This document shows positions 16,011 to 24,389 of a DNA stretch of 64,000 nucleotides, piece after piece. The stretch covers positions 667,906 through 731,905 of the forward strand of contig CANLQH010000002.1 in assembly GCA_947493285.1 (NCBI GenBank). The letters are read 5' to 3'. Numbering within the stretch: the stretch's first letter is position 1; each line of letters starts with the position of its first letter. Source of the stretch: an uncultured Tenacibaculum sp. (lineage in GTDB: Bacteria > Bacteroidota > Bacteroidia > Flavobacteriales > Flavobacteriaceae). The translations under genes and the position numbers were made by a program. The notes beneath the pieces are model-generated. The model did not search any database. It saw nothing but the letters and a program-made list of their open reading frames with translations, and was not told the origin of the DNA.

Positions 16011-17500
16011 TATGCTTTTGAAAATATCGATTTAAAAAATACATAACCAAAGCCAACAAATAGCATTAAATGAAAAGGGAATAAACCAAAGTCACCTCCT
16101 TGATTCCCAACGATAAAAGCACTATACATACCAAAAGCAAAATAGATAGTTAACAAGCCTTCAATAACAACGTTTGCAGAAATGTTTTTGTTTATATATT
16201 TGTTGTTTTTCCAGCCGTCTTTTAATGATTTTATATTGAATTTAGGGGTTCTTACAAATTCACTTTTTTTACCAAAATGGCCTTCTAAAACAGCAATTGT
16301 ATTGTGTAAAGAAAATCCCATTGCTATTGAGAAAAAAGAGAGAAAAGCACCTATATATTTAATAAAATTAACAAAACCACCACCATAGGTACGTTTGTAC
16401 ATAAACCAATAACAGATAAAGAATATTAATGTACTAATGATGAAAAAGCTCATCACTAAAAAGTACATTTTTAAATGAGCATATTCATTTTTTATATACA
16501 ACATTGGAATGCTTAATATTGCTACCAAAAAAATACAAGTAAACATAGAGCTGTTTAGCAAATGTAAAACTCCATGAATCTTGGTTTTAAAAGAGATGTT
16601 ATTGCTAGTAACAATACGACTAAGCATTTTCTGAAAATTTTCAGCTCCACCTTTATTCCAACGAAATTGCTGAGATCTTGCAGCACTAATTACCACAGGT
16701 AACTCAGCCGGAGTTTCAACATTTTCTAAATATTTAAATTTCCAATTTTTTAATTGCGCTCTATAACTTAAATCTAAATCTTCAGTTAAAGTATCTCCTT
16801 CCCAATTTCCAGCATCATAAACACATTCTTTACGCCACACACCAGCAGTTCCATTAAAATTGATAAAATGCCCTTGACTGTTACGACCAACTTGCTCTAA
16901 AGTAAAATGAGCATCTAAAGCAAATGCTTGAATTTTAGTTAGTGTAGAATAATTTCGATTGATGTGTCCCCAGCGGGTTTGTACGACTCCAATTTCAGTA
17001 TCTTTGAAATAAGGAATTGTTTGCAGTAACCAATCTGTTTGAGGTAAAAAATCAGCATCAAAAATGGCAATAAACTCACCTTTGGCTATTTTTAAACCTT
17101 CCTTTAATGCACCAGCTTTAAAACCTTGACGATTTTCTCTTCGAATATGTTGAATATCCAATCCAGTTTTTTGAAGTTCTTCGATTTGTTTTAGAGTAGA
17201 AACTACAGATTCATCAGTAGAATCATCTAAAACTTGTATTTCTAATTTTTCTCTAGGATAATCAAGTTTTGCAATATTTTCTAGCAAACGTTCCATTACA
17301 TATAACTCATTATACACAGGTAATTGTATGGTTACATAAGGAATTTCTTGTGGATTTGATAAATCGAACTTAGGCGAGTTATCTTCTTTTTTTTGAGCTT
17401 TTAAGTAATTAAACAATAGGTTTAATTGCGCCAATGCATATAGTAAAATAAGTACTAATGATATTGTGTATACTGTAATTATAATATATTCTACAACCAT
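16010..17500 (-). CDS. GT2 glycosyltransferase, cellulose-synthase-like, processive type
   Basis: 496 residues. An N-terminal helix (about 5-27) precedes a GT-A domain with PVYNELYVMERLL, the first Asp in VLDDSTD, the metal motif DADFLP, the catalytic TEDLDLSYRA and the acceptor motif QQFRWNKG (QxxRW), then four C-terminal helices. These D, DxD, TED and QxxRW motifs are those of membrane processive glycosyltransferases. No PilZ domain or BcsB-like partner is present, so it is probably not a cellulose synthase but a related enzyme making a beta-linked glycan or glycolipid. One-base overlaps with both neighbours show tight coupling with a DPM-like GT2 upstream and a GT87-like enzyme downstream. 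Confidence 0.85.
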   Translation of the reverse strand: MVVEYIIITVYTISLVLILLYALAQLNLLFNYLKAQKKEDNSPKFDLSNPQEIPYVTIQLPVYNELYVMERLLENIAKLDYPREKLEIQVLDDSTDESVVSTLKQIEELQKTGLDIQHIRRENRQGFKAGALKEGLKIAKGEFIAIFDADFLPQTDWLLQTIPYFKDTEIGVVQTRWGHINRNYSTLTKIQAFALDAHFTLEQVGRNSQGHFINFNGTAGVWRKECVYDAGNWEGDTLTEDLDLSYRAQLKNWKFKYLENVETPAELPVVISAARSQQFRWNKGGAENFQKMLSRIVTSNNISFKTKIHGVLHLLNSSMFTCIFLVAILSIPMLYIKNEYAHLKMYFLVMSFFIISTLIFFICYWFMYKRTYGGGFVNFIKYIGAFLSFFSIAMGFSLHNTIAVLEGHFGKKSEFVRTPKFNIKSLKDGWKNNKYINKNISANVVIEGLLTIYFAFGMYSAFIVGNQGGDFGLFPFHLMLFVGFGYVFFKSIFSKA

Positions 17501-18192
17501 TATTTAAAACTGTATTTAAAGATCCAACCTAAAATTTTTACGCCGGCTAAGATACTACCTTTTACGGTTCCAGAAACCTTTGAAACACCTATTCGATTTC
17601 TGTATTTCATAGGGATTTCTGTATACGATAGTTTTTGTTTTAACGCTTTTAATTGCATCTCAACTGTCCATCCGTAGGTTTTGTCTTCCATGTTTAAAGC
17701 AAGTAACTTATTATACTTTATAGCTCTAAAAGGACCTAAATCTGTAAACTTAGCTCCAAAGAACAACTTCATTAAAAAGGTAGCTAACCAATTACCAAAA
17801 ATTTGTTGAGGAGTCATTGAACCTTGCTCACGTAGTCGTTTTACACGAGCGCCTATTACAAAATCGATATCATCATTTATAATTGGTTCTACTAATTCGG
17901 TAAGTTGTTCTGGGTAATCAGAGTAATCGCCATCTAAAAAAACAATAATATCTGGTTTGTTTTCTTGCTCAGAAATATATTCCATTCCTTTTAAGCATGC
18001 ATATCCGTAACCTTTTCTGTTTTCTTGTAAAACAGTAGCTCCAACTTTTTTAGCATTAACTTCTGTATTGTCTGTTGAATTATTGCTTATAACAATTACT
18101 TCACTTACAATAGAAGGAATGTCATTAATTACGTTTGCAATTGAATCTTGCTCATTGTAAGCAGGAATAATAACTTTAATAGTTTGGCTCAT
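17500..18192 (-). CDS. GT2 glycosyltransferase, polyprenyl-phosphate sugar transferase-like
   Basis: 230 residues, no membrane helix. The start IPAYNEQDSIANVI, the nucleotide-binding Asp region, and FLDGDYSDYPEQL (DxD) followed by IGARVKR and a LGPFRAIKYNKLL segment match the DPM1/DPG synthase-like GT2 family, which transfers a sugar from NDP-sugar to polyprenyl phosphate. Such a product is the donor used by GT-C enzymes like the one two genes downstream. It lies 3 bases after the MORN-like gene and overlaps the next GT by one base. Sugar identity cannot be read from the sequence. Confidence 0.85.
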   Translation of the reverse strand: MSQTIKVIIPAYNEQDSIANVINDIPSIVSEVIVISNNSTDNTEVNAKKVGATVLQENRKGYGYACLKGMEYISEQENKPDIIVFLDGDYSDYPEQLTELVEPIINDDIDFVIGARVKRLREQGSMTPQQIFGNWLATFLMKLFFGAKFTDLGPFRAIKYNKLLALNMEDKTYGWTVEMQLKALKQKLSYTEIPMKYRNRIGVSKVSGTVKGSILAGVKILGWIFKYSFK

Positions 18193-18195
18193 TGG

Positions 18196-18672
18196 TTATT
18201 TTAAATCCTTAAGACTGTTATCTTCTTTAAAAGAGGAAAAACTCGACCATTCATTAATTTTTTTTCCGTCTTTAAATTGAATAGCTTTTATTAGTTTTTG
18301 TTTTTTATACAATAAACAATACCCGTTTTTCTTGTTGTTTTTTATCTGACATTTATGATTAACGTTTCCTTTTTTATCATAAAACAACCACCACTTATTT
18401 TGTTTACCGTTAATAAAATGTCCTTCTTTTTCTTTAGAAGCATCTTTGCGATAAAAATACCAATATTTATTTGGAAGATTCTTTTTAAAACGCCCTTCTT
18501 TTTTTAGTTGACCATTTTTATAGTAAAACTTCCAGTAACCATTTTTTTGATTGTTTGTTTTCCATCCTTCTTCTTTTAAATTTCCATTTTTAAAAAATAT
18601 TTTATGATATTCTTTTTGAGAAAATAAAGAAGTAGAAATAATAAAAATGACTATAAATAACCTATTTTTCAT
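18196..18672 (-). CDS. Secreted MORN/YwqK-repeat protein
   Basis: 158 residues with a signal peptide (MKNRLFIVIFIISTSLFS). The mature part consists of about five repeats of the form G-x-x-x-N-G-x-W-x-F-Y-Y-K-N-G-x-L-K, for example QKNGYWKFYYKNGQLKKEG and KNGYCLLYKKQKLIKA, typical of the MORN-like/YwqK family. Annotations as a toxin-antitoxin antitoxin come from one family member and are not supported here. The start overlaps the end of the polyferredoxin gene by 11 bases. Many flavobacterial genomes carry numerous such proteins with unknown roles, possibly as periplasmic binding or scaffold modules. Confidence 0.8.
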   Translation of the reverse strand: MKNRLFIVIFIISTSLFSQKEYHKIFFKNGNLKEEGWKTNNQKNGYWKFYYKNGQLKKEGRFKKNLPNKYWYFYRKDASKEKEGHFINGKQNKWWLFYDKKGNVNHKCQIKNNKKNGYCLLYKKQKLIKAIQFKDGKKINEWSSFSSFKEDNSLKDLK

Positions 18673-20281
18673 TGACTAATTTCATCAAATCTACATCATT
18701 TCCTAATAAAACATCTGTAGGGTTGATACGTCCTTTTTCAGGTCCGTTCTCTAATTTTAAAACTCCACGTGGGCAAACTGCTGAACAGATACCACAACCA
18801 ACGCAACTAGCTCTAACAATATTTTCTCCTTTTTGAGCATAAGCACGTACGTCTATTCCTTGCTCACAATAAGTAGAGCAGTTTCCACAAGAAATACATT
18901 GACCACCATTTGTAGTAATTCTAAAACGAGATTTAAAACGTTGTACCAATCCCAAATAAGCAGCTAGAGGGCAGCCAAAACGACACCAAACTCTATTACC
19001 AAAAATTGGGTAAAAACCTGTTCCGATAACCCCAGCAAACCAAGCTCCAATTAAGAAACTGTATGTGTCTTTAATCCATTGAGATTTTATGCCAATAAAC
19101 GATTCTGCACCTGTAAAATAACAATACAAAGTAACCAAAGTCATTACTAAGGAGAATACTAACACAGAGTGAATTAACCATCTTTCTAATTTCCATGCAT
19201 TTAAACTTTTATCTGAATGTTGGCGATATGGGTCACCTAAAGTTTCGGCTAAACCACCACAGCCACAAACCCAAGAACAATACCATCTTTTCCCGAAGAA
19301 GTATACCATTACTGGAACAATTATAAGAGTAAGTACAATTCCCCAGATTAAAATGAATAATCCGATTCCTCCACTATTTCGTAAGCTATCTAAATTCCAT
19401 TCAAAAAAGAAATCGTAATCTAAAGGGAAAGCATTTTTAAAATCATATCCAGGCATGTTTAAACTAGTCATGATTTCTGGGATTAAGAATGCAAATACAA
19501 TTTGGAAAAATAATACCGAAGTTGTTCTTATAATTTGATACTTATTGTGCCTGTATTTTATATACATTCTAACGCCCATAACAAGCATTATAATACAATA
19601 CAAGAATCCGTATACAAACCATTGAGAGGCTTCTCCTCCGTTTAATGATTTACTAATTGGATCTAAAATATAAGTCCAGTTTACAATGTAATCTGGCATA
19701 AAATATAATACCAAATAAAAAGAAACTAAAAAGATTAAAACTAACCAAGCAATCAAACCTTTATTGGTAGGAGATTCTAAATAAATTCCGTTATTTTTTG
19801 TACCTGGTTGTCCTAATAAAATAAGATTTGGAATTATAAATAATAAAGCACCTATGATTCCTAGTCCGAAGGTTAAAAACCACATCAATCCTGCATTTTC
19901 TTTGATAAAGCCACTACCTGCTTTTTTAGCTAAATTGTAGCTTAATGTATGTGGCTTCCCGTAGATTTTATATTGGTATTGCTGACCTTTAGCATCCCAG
20001 TTTTTTTCTGCATCGTATTTAGCAATTAAATCATCATAATGTTTGTTTGATGTATCAAAAGCATTTCTAACGTTAGAAGAAAACTCAAAAATGTTTAATT
20101 CTTTCCCTACAACAGCTTTAGAAAGTTCTGTTTTAATAATTTCACTTTTATAGCCCTTTTCAGCTATGAAATTATCAACTTCGGTTTGAGTTAAACTGAA
20201 ATTACCTGTAAAAATAGATGCTGTAAATATTAATAACCCAATCAAAAAGATTACTAAACCGGTGTGTTTTATTGCTTTCAT
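18662..20281 (-). CDS. Membrane polyferredoxin (NapH/NosR-like 4Fe-4S protein)
   Basis: 539 residues. After a first helix (about 7-25) comes a periplasmic segment of about 100 residues, then at least five more helices, two membrane-proximal Cys motifs (CSWVCGCGG and CRFGCPLAAY) and two 4Fe-4S ferredoxin sites near the C-terminus: C462-x2-C465-x2-C468-x3-C472 and C493-x2-C496-x2-C499-x3-CP503. This is the plan of NapH/NosR/RdxA-type electron-transfer proteins that pass electrons across the inner membrane. The gene starts 5 bases after the flavoprotein gene, and the pair could form a two-component electron chain: NAD(P)H or quinol to FAD to Fe-S. The acceptor is not evident; no reductase gene is adjacent. 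Confidence 0.82.
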   Translation of the reverse strand: MKAIKHTGLVIFLIGLLIFTASIFTGNFSLTQTEVDNFIAEKGYKSEIIKTELSKAVVGKELNIFEFSSNVRNAFDTSNKHYDDLIAKYDAEKNWDAKGQQYQYKIYGKPHTLSYNLAKKAGSGFIKENAGLMWFLTFGLGIIGALLFIIPNLILLGQPGTKNNGIYLESPTNKGLIAWLVLIFLVSFYLVLYFMPDYIVNWTYILDPISKSLNGGEASQWFVYGFLYCIIMLVMGVRMYIKYRHNKYQIIRTTSVLFFQIVFAFLIPEIMTSLNMPGYDFKNAFPLDYDFFFEWNLDSLRNSGGIGLFILIWGIVLTLIIVPVMVYFFGKRWYCSWVCGCGGLAETLGDPYRQHSDKSLNAWKLERWLIHSVLVFSLVMTLVTLYCYFTGAESFIGIKSQWIKDTYSFLIGAWFAGVIGTGFYPIFGNRVWCRFGCPLAAYLGLVQRFKSRFRITTNGGQCISCGNCSTYCEQGIDVRAYAQKGENIVRASCVGCGICSAVCPRGVLKLENGPEKGRINPTDVLLGNDVDLMKLVNEK

Positions 20282-20286
20282 ATATT

Positions 20287-21627
20287 TTACGCGCTAAAAA
20301 TTCGTTTCCAGCTTTTCTTTTTAAGTTGAATATTAGTGTTATTTTCTTTGTTGAATTTCGCTACGATTTCTGGTTCGTGAAGTTTGTAAAATTCAGGGTC
20401 GAAGTTGGCATCAGCTAAATGTTCTAAGACATATTCTACCGAACGTTTTTCTGTGAGTATTTTATCAAAAAACTCGTGACGCATTCTAATTCCGAAATTA
20501 TTTATTCCAATAAATTCGTGCGTCTTTTTATCGTAGTTGATATGAATGCATTTTTTACCACTTTCGTGTTCCCAATAAAAACGGGCTTCATTTTCTTTTG
20601 GTTGTGCCCAAACCCAACCGTATGTTTGATACTCAATATCAATAAATTTAGCTGAGTTAAACCAATGACCTGGTTTGTATTCAATTTTATTACCACAAAT
20701 AGTTTGTGCTACGGTTTCTCCCATCATTCTACCAGTATACCAAACCGCTTCTATTGGTCGACGCTGACCAATAGCCTCGTGTTGTTCAGCACAATCACCA
20801 ATAGCATATACGTCTTTAATATTTGTTTCTAAATAGCGATTTACTTTTACGCCTCTACCAGTTTCAATATCAGCATCTTTTATAAAATCGATGTTAGGCG
20901 AAACGCCAGCAGTTAAACCTACTACATTACATTCTATTTCTTCTCCAGTTTCTGCAATTACAACTGATTTTACTTGTCCGTTATTATCAGATTTAATTTC
21001 TTTTAAGTTTACACCTAAACGTAAGTCGATATGATTTTCTATAATCTCACGATTAATCATTGCTGATTCTTGGGCGGGTAAAACACCATTCCAAAAACTA
21101 CTTTCACGAACTAAAAAAGTAACAGGGATATTTCTACTATGTAGCATTTCGGCTAATTCAATTCCAATTAATCCACCACCAACAATTACAGCTCTTTTAC
21201 ACGTTGTATTATCAGGAGCATATTTTTCAAGATTCTCTAAATCTTGTTTATGATACATACCCATAACTCCGTTTAAATCTTGTCCTGGCCAGCCAAACTT
21301 ATTAGGTTTAGAACCAGTAGCTATGATTAGTTTATCATAAGAAATTGTATCTCCATCAGCAAAAAATAACTCTTTTTTATCAGTGTTTATTTCAGAAACG
21401 TATCCTTTTTTTAAATCAATATTGTTTTTTTTCCAAAACCAAGGCTCGTATGGTTGTGTGTGTTCAAATTTCATGTGCCCCATGTATACATACATTAAAG
21501 CGGTTCTTGAAAAGAAAAAATCGGTTTCTGCCGATACGATAGTGATTTTTTTATCTGATAATTTTCTGATATGCCTTGCAGCAGTAACACCAGAAATTCC
21601 ATTACCAATAATAACAACGTGTTCCAT
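20287..21627 (-). CDS. FAD-dependent pyridine-nucleotide oxidoreductase
   Basis: 446 residues. The FAD-binding dinucleotide motif IIGNGISGVTAARHIR is at the very N-terminus, a second Rossmann motif VIVGGGLIGIELAEML lies near residues 145-160 for NAD(P)H, and VYAIGDCAE near residue 275 is the conserved FAD-contact segment. The family includes nitrite reductase large-subunit-like, rubredoxin and CoA-disulfide reductases. Unlike disulfide reductases it lacks a CxxxxC redox motif near the N-terminus. A C-terminal extension of about 130 residues is rich in aromatic and charged residues. First gene of the leftward operon 21627-14640, feeding the polyferredoxin directly downstream. Substrate unknown. 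Confidence 0.85.
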   Translation of the reverse strand: MEHVVIIGNGISGVTAARHIRKLSDKKITIVSAETDFFFSRTALMYVYMGHMKFEHTQPYEPWFWKKNNIDLKKGYVSEINTDKKELFFADGDTISYDKLIIATGSKPNKFGWPGQDLNGVMGMYHKQDLENLEKYAPDNTTCKRAVIVGGGLIGIELAEMLHSRNIPVTFLVRESSFWNGVLPAQESAMINREIIENHIDLRLGVNLKEIKSDNNGQVKSVVIAETGEEIECNVVGLTAGVSPNIDFIKDADIETGRGVKVNRYLETNIKDVYAIGDCAEQHEAIGQRRPIEAVWYTGRMMGETVAQTICGNKIEYKPGHWFNSAKFIDIEYQTYGWVWAQPKENEARFYWEHESGKKCIHINYDKKTHEFIGINNFGIRMRHEFFDKILTEKRSVEYVLEHLADANFDPEFYKLHEPEIVAKFNKENNTNIQLKKKSWKRIFSA

Positions 21628-21767
21628 AAAAGTTGATTTGCGAGTTATGTCGTTGTTAAAGTTAAGAACTTAAGAGGTGTTATAAATTTAGAATCATTTT
21701 AAATAAAAAAGAAAAGTAAGTCTCTCTGCTTTTTATCGACGTAAGTTTTAATCGAAAATTAATCATT

Positions 21768-22643
21768 ATGAAAAATAATTTTAAAGGCCTTTTTTTTATA
21801 GCCTTATTTATTGGTTTAAATTCTTTTGCACAAGACGAAAAAACTGAAGAAAAATCAAATATTCAAACTTATACACCTTCTAAGCTTTTAAATAAAGGAC
21901 AATGGGATATAAAATTCTTTAATAACCTATATACTCAAACAAAGTCGGCAGATAAAGATGGTAATAGTGTTACTGATAAAAATGGAAGATCTAACTTTTT
22001 CACTTCTACTATTGAAGCTTTTACAGGAGTTTCTGATGATAATAGAATAAACGTTGGAGCTATTATTGAGTTCCGTTCTAATACTATTGGAGGTAGACAA
22101 GCATTATCGGTTTTTAGTTTAGAAGACACAAATACTGATAGAAAAGGAATTACCTCTATTGCTCCGGCAATTAAATTCCAGCCTTTAAAAGATGTAGCAA
22201 ATTTCTCTATTCAATCGGCAGTTCATATTCCTTTAGTAGAAAATGAATCAGAGAATGGGGTGTTTTTAGATCAATCTTCTTGGATCTTTCAAAATAGATT
22301 TTTCTACGATTATACTTTTGATAGTGGTGATTGGCAATTATTTACAGAATTAAATACAGAATATAGCTTTGGTGAAGAAACAAGTTTTGCTAACAATACA
22401 TTTTTATTAGCACCTGGTGTATTTTTAAGTTATTTTCCATCTGATAAATCTACGGTTTTAGGTTTTGTACAACATTCTCAACGTTTCGGAGATTTTACAC
22501 AAGATTATACAGCTTTAGGATTAGGAGGGAAGTATCAACTATCAAAAGTATTAAACCTAGAAGTGTTGTATAGTAAATTTGTAAGAGGAACAGATAATGG
22601 TTTAGGCCAAAGCTTTAATTTAGGCTTAAGAGCATTATTTTAA
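21768..22643 (+). CDS. Outer-membrane beta-barrel protein
   Basis: 291 residues with a signal peptide ending in FAQ (residues 1-22). The mature chain alternates short hydrophobic strands and turns and ends in the aromatic-terminated strand GQSFNLGLRALF, as expected for an outer-membrane barrel. Segments such as TPSKLLNKGQWDIKFFNNLYTQT, read at the start, and APGVFLSYFPSDKS resemble the MetA-type transporter/porin family of small barrels. First gene of a four-gene plus-strand operon facing the flavoprotein operon across a 140-base promoter region. It is followed after 20 bases by a glycosidase lipoprotein, so a role in surface glycan handling is possible but unproven. Confidence 0.8.
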   Translation: MKNNFKGLFFIALFIGLNSFAQDEKTEEKSNIQTYTPSKLLNKGQWDIKFFNNLYTQTKSADKDGNSVTDKNGRSNFFTSTIEAFTGVSDDNRINVGAIIEFRSNTIGGRQALSVFSLEDTNTDRKGITSIAPAIKFQPLKDVANFSIQSAVHIPLVENESENGVFLDQSSWIFQNRFFYDYTFDSGDWQLFTELNTEYSFGEETSFANNTFLLAPGVFLSYFPSDKSTVLGFVQHSQRFGDFTQDYTALGLGGKYQLSKVLNLEVLYSKFVRGTDNGLGQSFNLGLRALF

Positions 22644-22663
22644 AAAGATGTAAATTAGGAGTT

Positions 22664-23659
22664 ATGAAATTAATTAAACTCCTTAGTGTTTTTTTATTGT
22701 GTTTTTCTTGTACAAGTCAAACAAAAAAAATTAACGGTGTTAGTTTTGTTGCTGCAGGAAAGGCAATAAATGAAAAACATATTAATCCCGTAAAAAAGGT
22801 ATCAGCGAACTATGTTGCGTTGATGCCTTTTGGTTTTATAAAGAGTATATCATCACCAGAAGTAAGGTTTAATGCCAAAGGGCAGTGGTTTGGTGAAACG
22901 AATGAAGGACTACAACAATATGCTAATGAGTTTGAGAAAGTAGGAATCAAAGTAATGGTGAAGCCTCAAATTTGGGTTTGGAATGGTGAATATACTGGAA
23001 CAATCGAAATGACTTCTGAAGAAAGTTGGAAGATATTAGAAGATACTTATGAAGAATTTATTTTAAATTTTTCTAAAACAGCAGAAGTTATAAAAGCACC
23101 GATTTTATGTATTGGTACAGAGTTGGAAAGATTTATTGAAAATCGCCCTGAATATTGGAAAAGCTTAATTGAAAAAATAAGAAAAGTATATTCAGGAAAA
23201 CTAACTTATGCTGCTAACTGGGATGAGTTTAAACGAGTACCTTTTTGGAATCAATTGGATTATATTGGAATTGATGCATATTTTCCTTTGAGTGATAAAA
23301 AATCATCAACTATAGAAGAATTTGAAATAGGTTGGCAAAAGCACAAACAAGAGATTATTAAAATTAAAAATGAGGTAAATAAACCTATTTTATTTACAGA
23401 ATACGGTTATAGAAGTGTTCATTATACAGGAAAGCAACCTTGGGACTCTAACAGAGTAGAAGGAAATGTGAATTTAGAGAATCAAAAAAATGCAACCCAA
23501 GCAGTATATAATCAGTTTTGGAATGAAGATTGGTTTGCTGGTGGTTTTATTTGGAAATGGTTTGTAGATCATGAAAAAGTTGGTGGAAATAATAATAATC
23601 GATTTACTCCTCAGAATAAACCAACTGAAGAATTAATACGAATGCTATATGGTCAATAG
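22664..23659 (+). CDS. GH113-like glycoside hydrolase lipoprotein
   Basis: 331 residues, lipobox FSC with Cys 16. The remaining TIM-barrel has the features of clan A glycosidases close to GH113: the general acid/base in IGTELERF (E153) after strand 4, and the nucleophile in FTEYGYRS (E246) after strand 7, with DYIGIDAYFPLS between. GH113 enzymes cut beta-1,4-mannan and related glycans. A conserved VALMPFGFI and KPQIWVWNGEYTG strand pair supports the fold. The residues after Cys (TSQTKK) are not acidic, so the protein may face the periplasm. Its last 11 bases overlap the next lipoprotein gene. Catalytic class is well supported; substrate is inference. Confidence 0.83.
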   Translation: MKLIKLLSVFLLCFSCTSQTKKINGVSFVAAGKAINEKHINPVKKVSANYVALMPFGFIKSISSPEVRFNAKGQWFGETNEGLQQYANEFEKVGIKVMVKPQIWVWNGEYTGTIEMTSEESWKILEDTYEEFILNFSKTAEVIKAPILCIGTELERFIENRPEYWKSLIEKIRKVYSGKLTYAANWDEFKRVPFWNQLDYIGIDAYFPLSDKKSSTIEEFEIGWQKHKQEIIKIKNEVNKPILFTEYGYRSVHYTGKQPWDSNRVEGNVNLENQKNATQAVYNQFWNEDWFAGGFIWKWFVDHEKVGGNNNNRFTPQNKPTEELIRMLYGQ

Positions 23660-24389
23660 GATAATACTTTTTGCCGTGATATGTATTTGCTTTTTAGCTT
23701 GCACAACTGATGATCAGGAGATGCAATTAGAAATCTTACAAGATTATATAGAGGTTAATTCAAATTTAGATTTGGATGAAGTTATTGCTTGTGCTGCAAG
23801 TAAGAAAGGGAATGTAAATACATCTTTTGTGTTTTATTATCCAATACCTAGTGCAACTGATATAAAATATTTCGAAACTACAAGCATTGATATTGATAAA
23901 GATAATTATTCTCTTTATAAAGAAAAGAATCTTGAAAAAGAAGATGTTTTTAATGGCTACTTAGGAAGATTTGTAAGGAATAGTACAGAGGATGTGTGGT
24001 GTATTGTTACTTATAAATCATCAGGAAAGTTTCATAAATCGAATCCCATTCGATTGAAAAGTCAGTCGAAACCAACTGAGTGGACAGATAAAGTTACTAT
24101 AGATGAATCAAAAAGTCTAACCCCAAAGTTTTTATGGGATGATGGAATTGTCAAAGAAAATAGAATTTATTTTCAAGTAATCACTGATGCTGATAATAAT
24201 TTACTTTCAGGAACTTATACTTATGATAAATGGTTTCAATATTATAACCTAGTTAATGTTGTTTTAAATGTTACTAGAGATACACCTCCTTCGTTACAGT
24301 TAATGAATGATTATAATTTTACTTTAATGGGAGTTAGTGAGGATAACTGGGTGAATTTAGTGATTCAAAAAACGTTTGTAGCTAAATAA
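23649..24389 (+). CDS. Hypothetical lipoprotein
   Basis: 246 residues. Signal MVNRIILFAVICICFLAC gives Cys 18, followed by TTDDQE, an acidic motif like the lipoprotein surface-export signals described in Flavobacteriia. The mature part has no motif I recognise; it looks mainly beta-stranded (DVWCIVTYKSSGKFH, YTYDKWFQYY) and could be a beta-sandwich. It overlaps the GH113-like gene by 11 bases and its stop overlaps the following barrel gene by one base, so translation is coupled on both sides. Context suggests a surface partner of the glycosidase or of the POTRA-barrel protein. No function is assigned. Confidence 0.8.
   Translation: MVNRIILFAVICICFLACTTDDQEMQLEILQDYIEVNSNLDLDEVIACAASKKGNVNTSFVFYYPIPSATDIKYFETTSIDIDKDNYSLYKEKNLEKEDVFNGYLGRFVRNSTEDVWCIVTYKSSGKFHKSNPIRLKSQSKPTEWTDKVTIDESKSLTPKFLWDDGIVKENRIYFQVITDADNNLLSGTYTYDKWFQYYNLVNVVLNVTRDTPPSLQLMNDYNFTLMGVSEDNWVNLVIQKTFVAK

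Noticed and set aside
16010..17500. Cellulose synthase
   Set aside because: It has the D, DxD, TED and QxxRW motifs but lacks PilZ and bcsB, bcsC or cellulase partners, so only a processive GT2 call is supported.
18196..18672. Toxin-antitoxin antitoxin label for the MORN-like protein
   Set aside because: The protein has a signal peptide and only MORN-type repeats, and no toxin gene is adjacent; the label comes from one distant family member.
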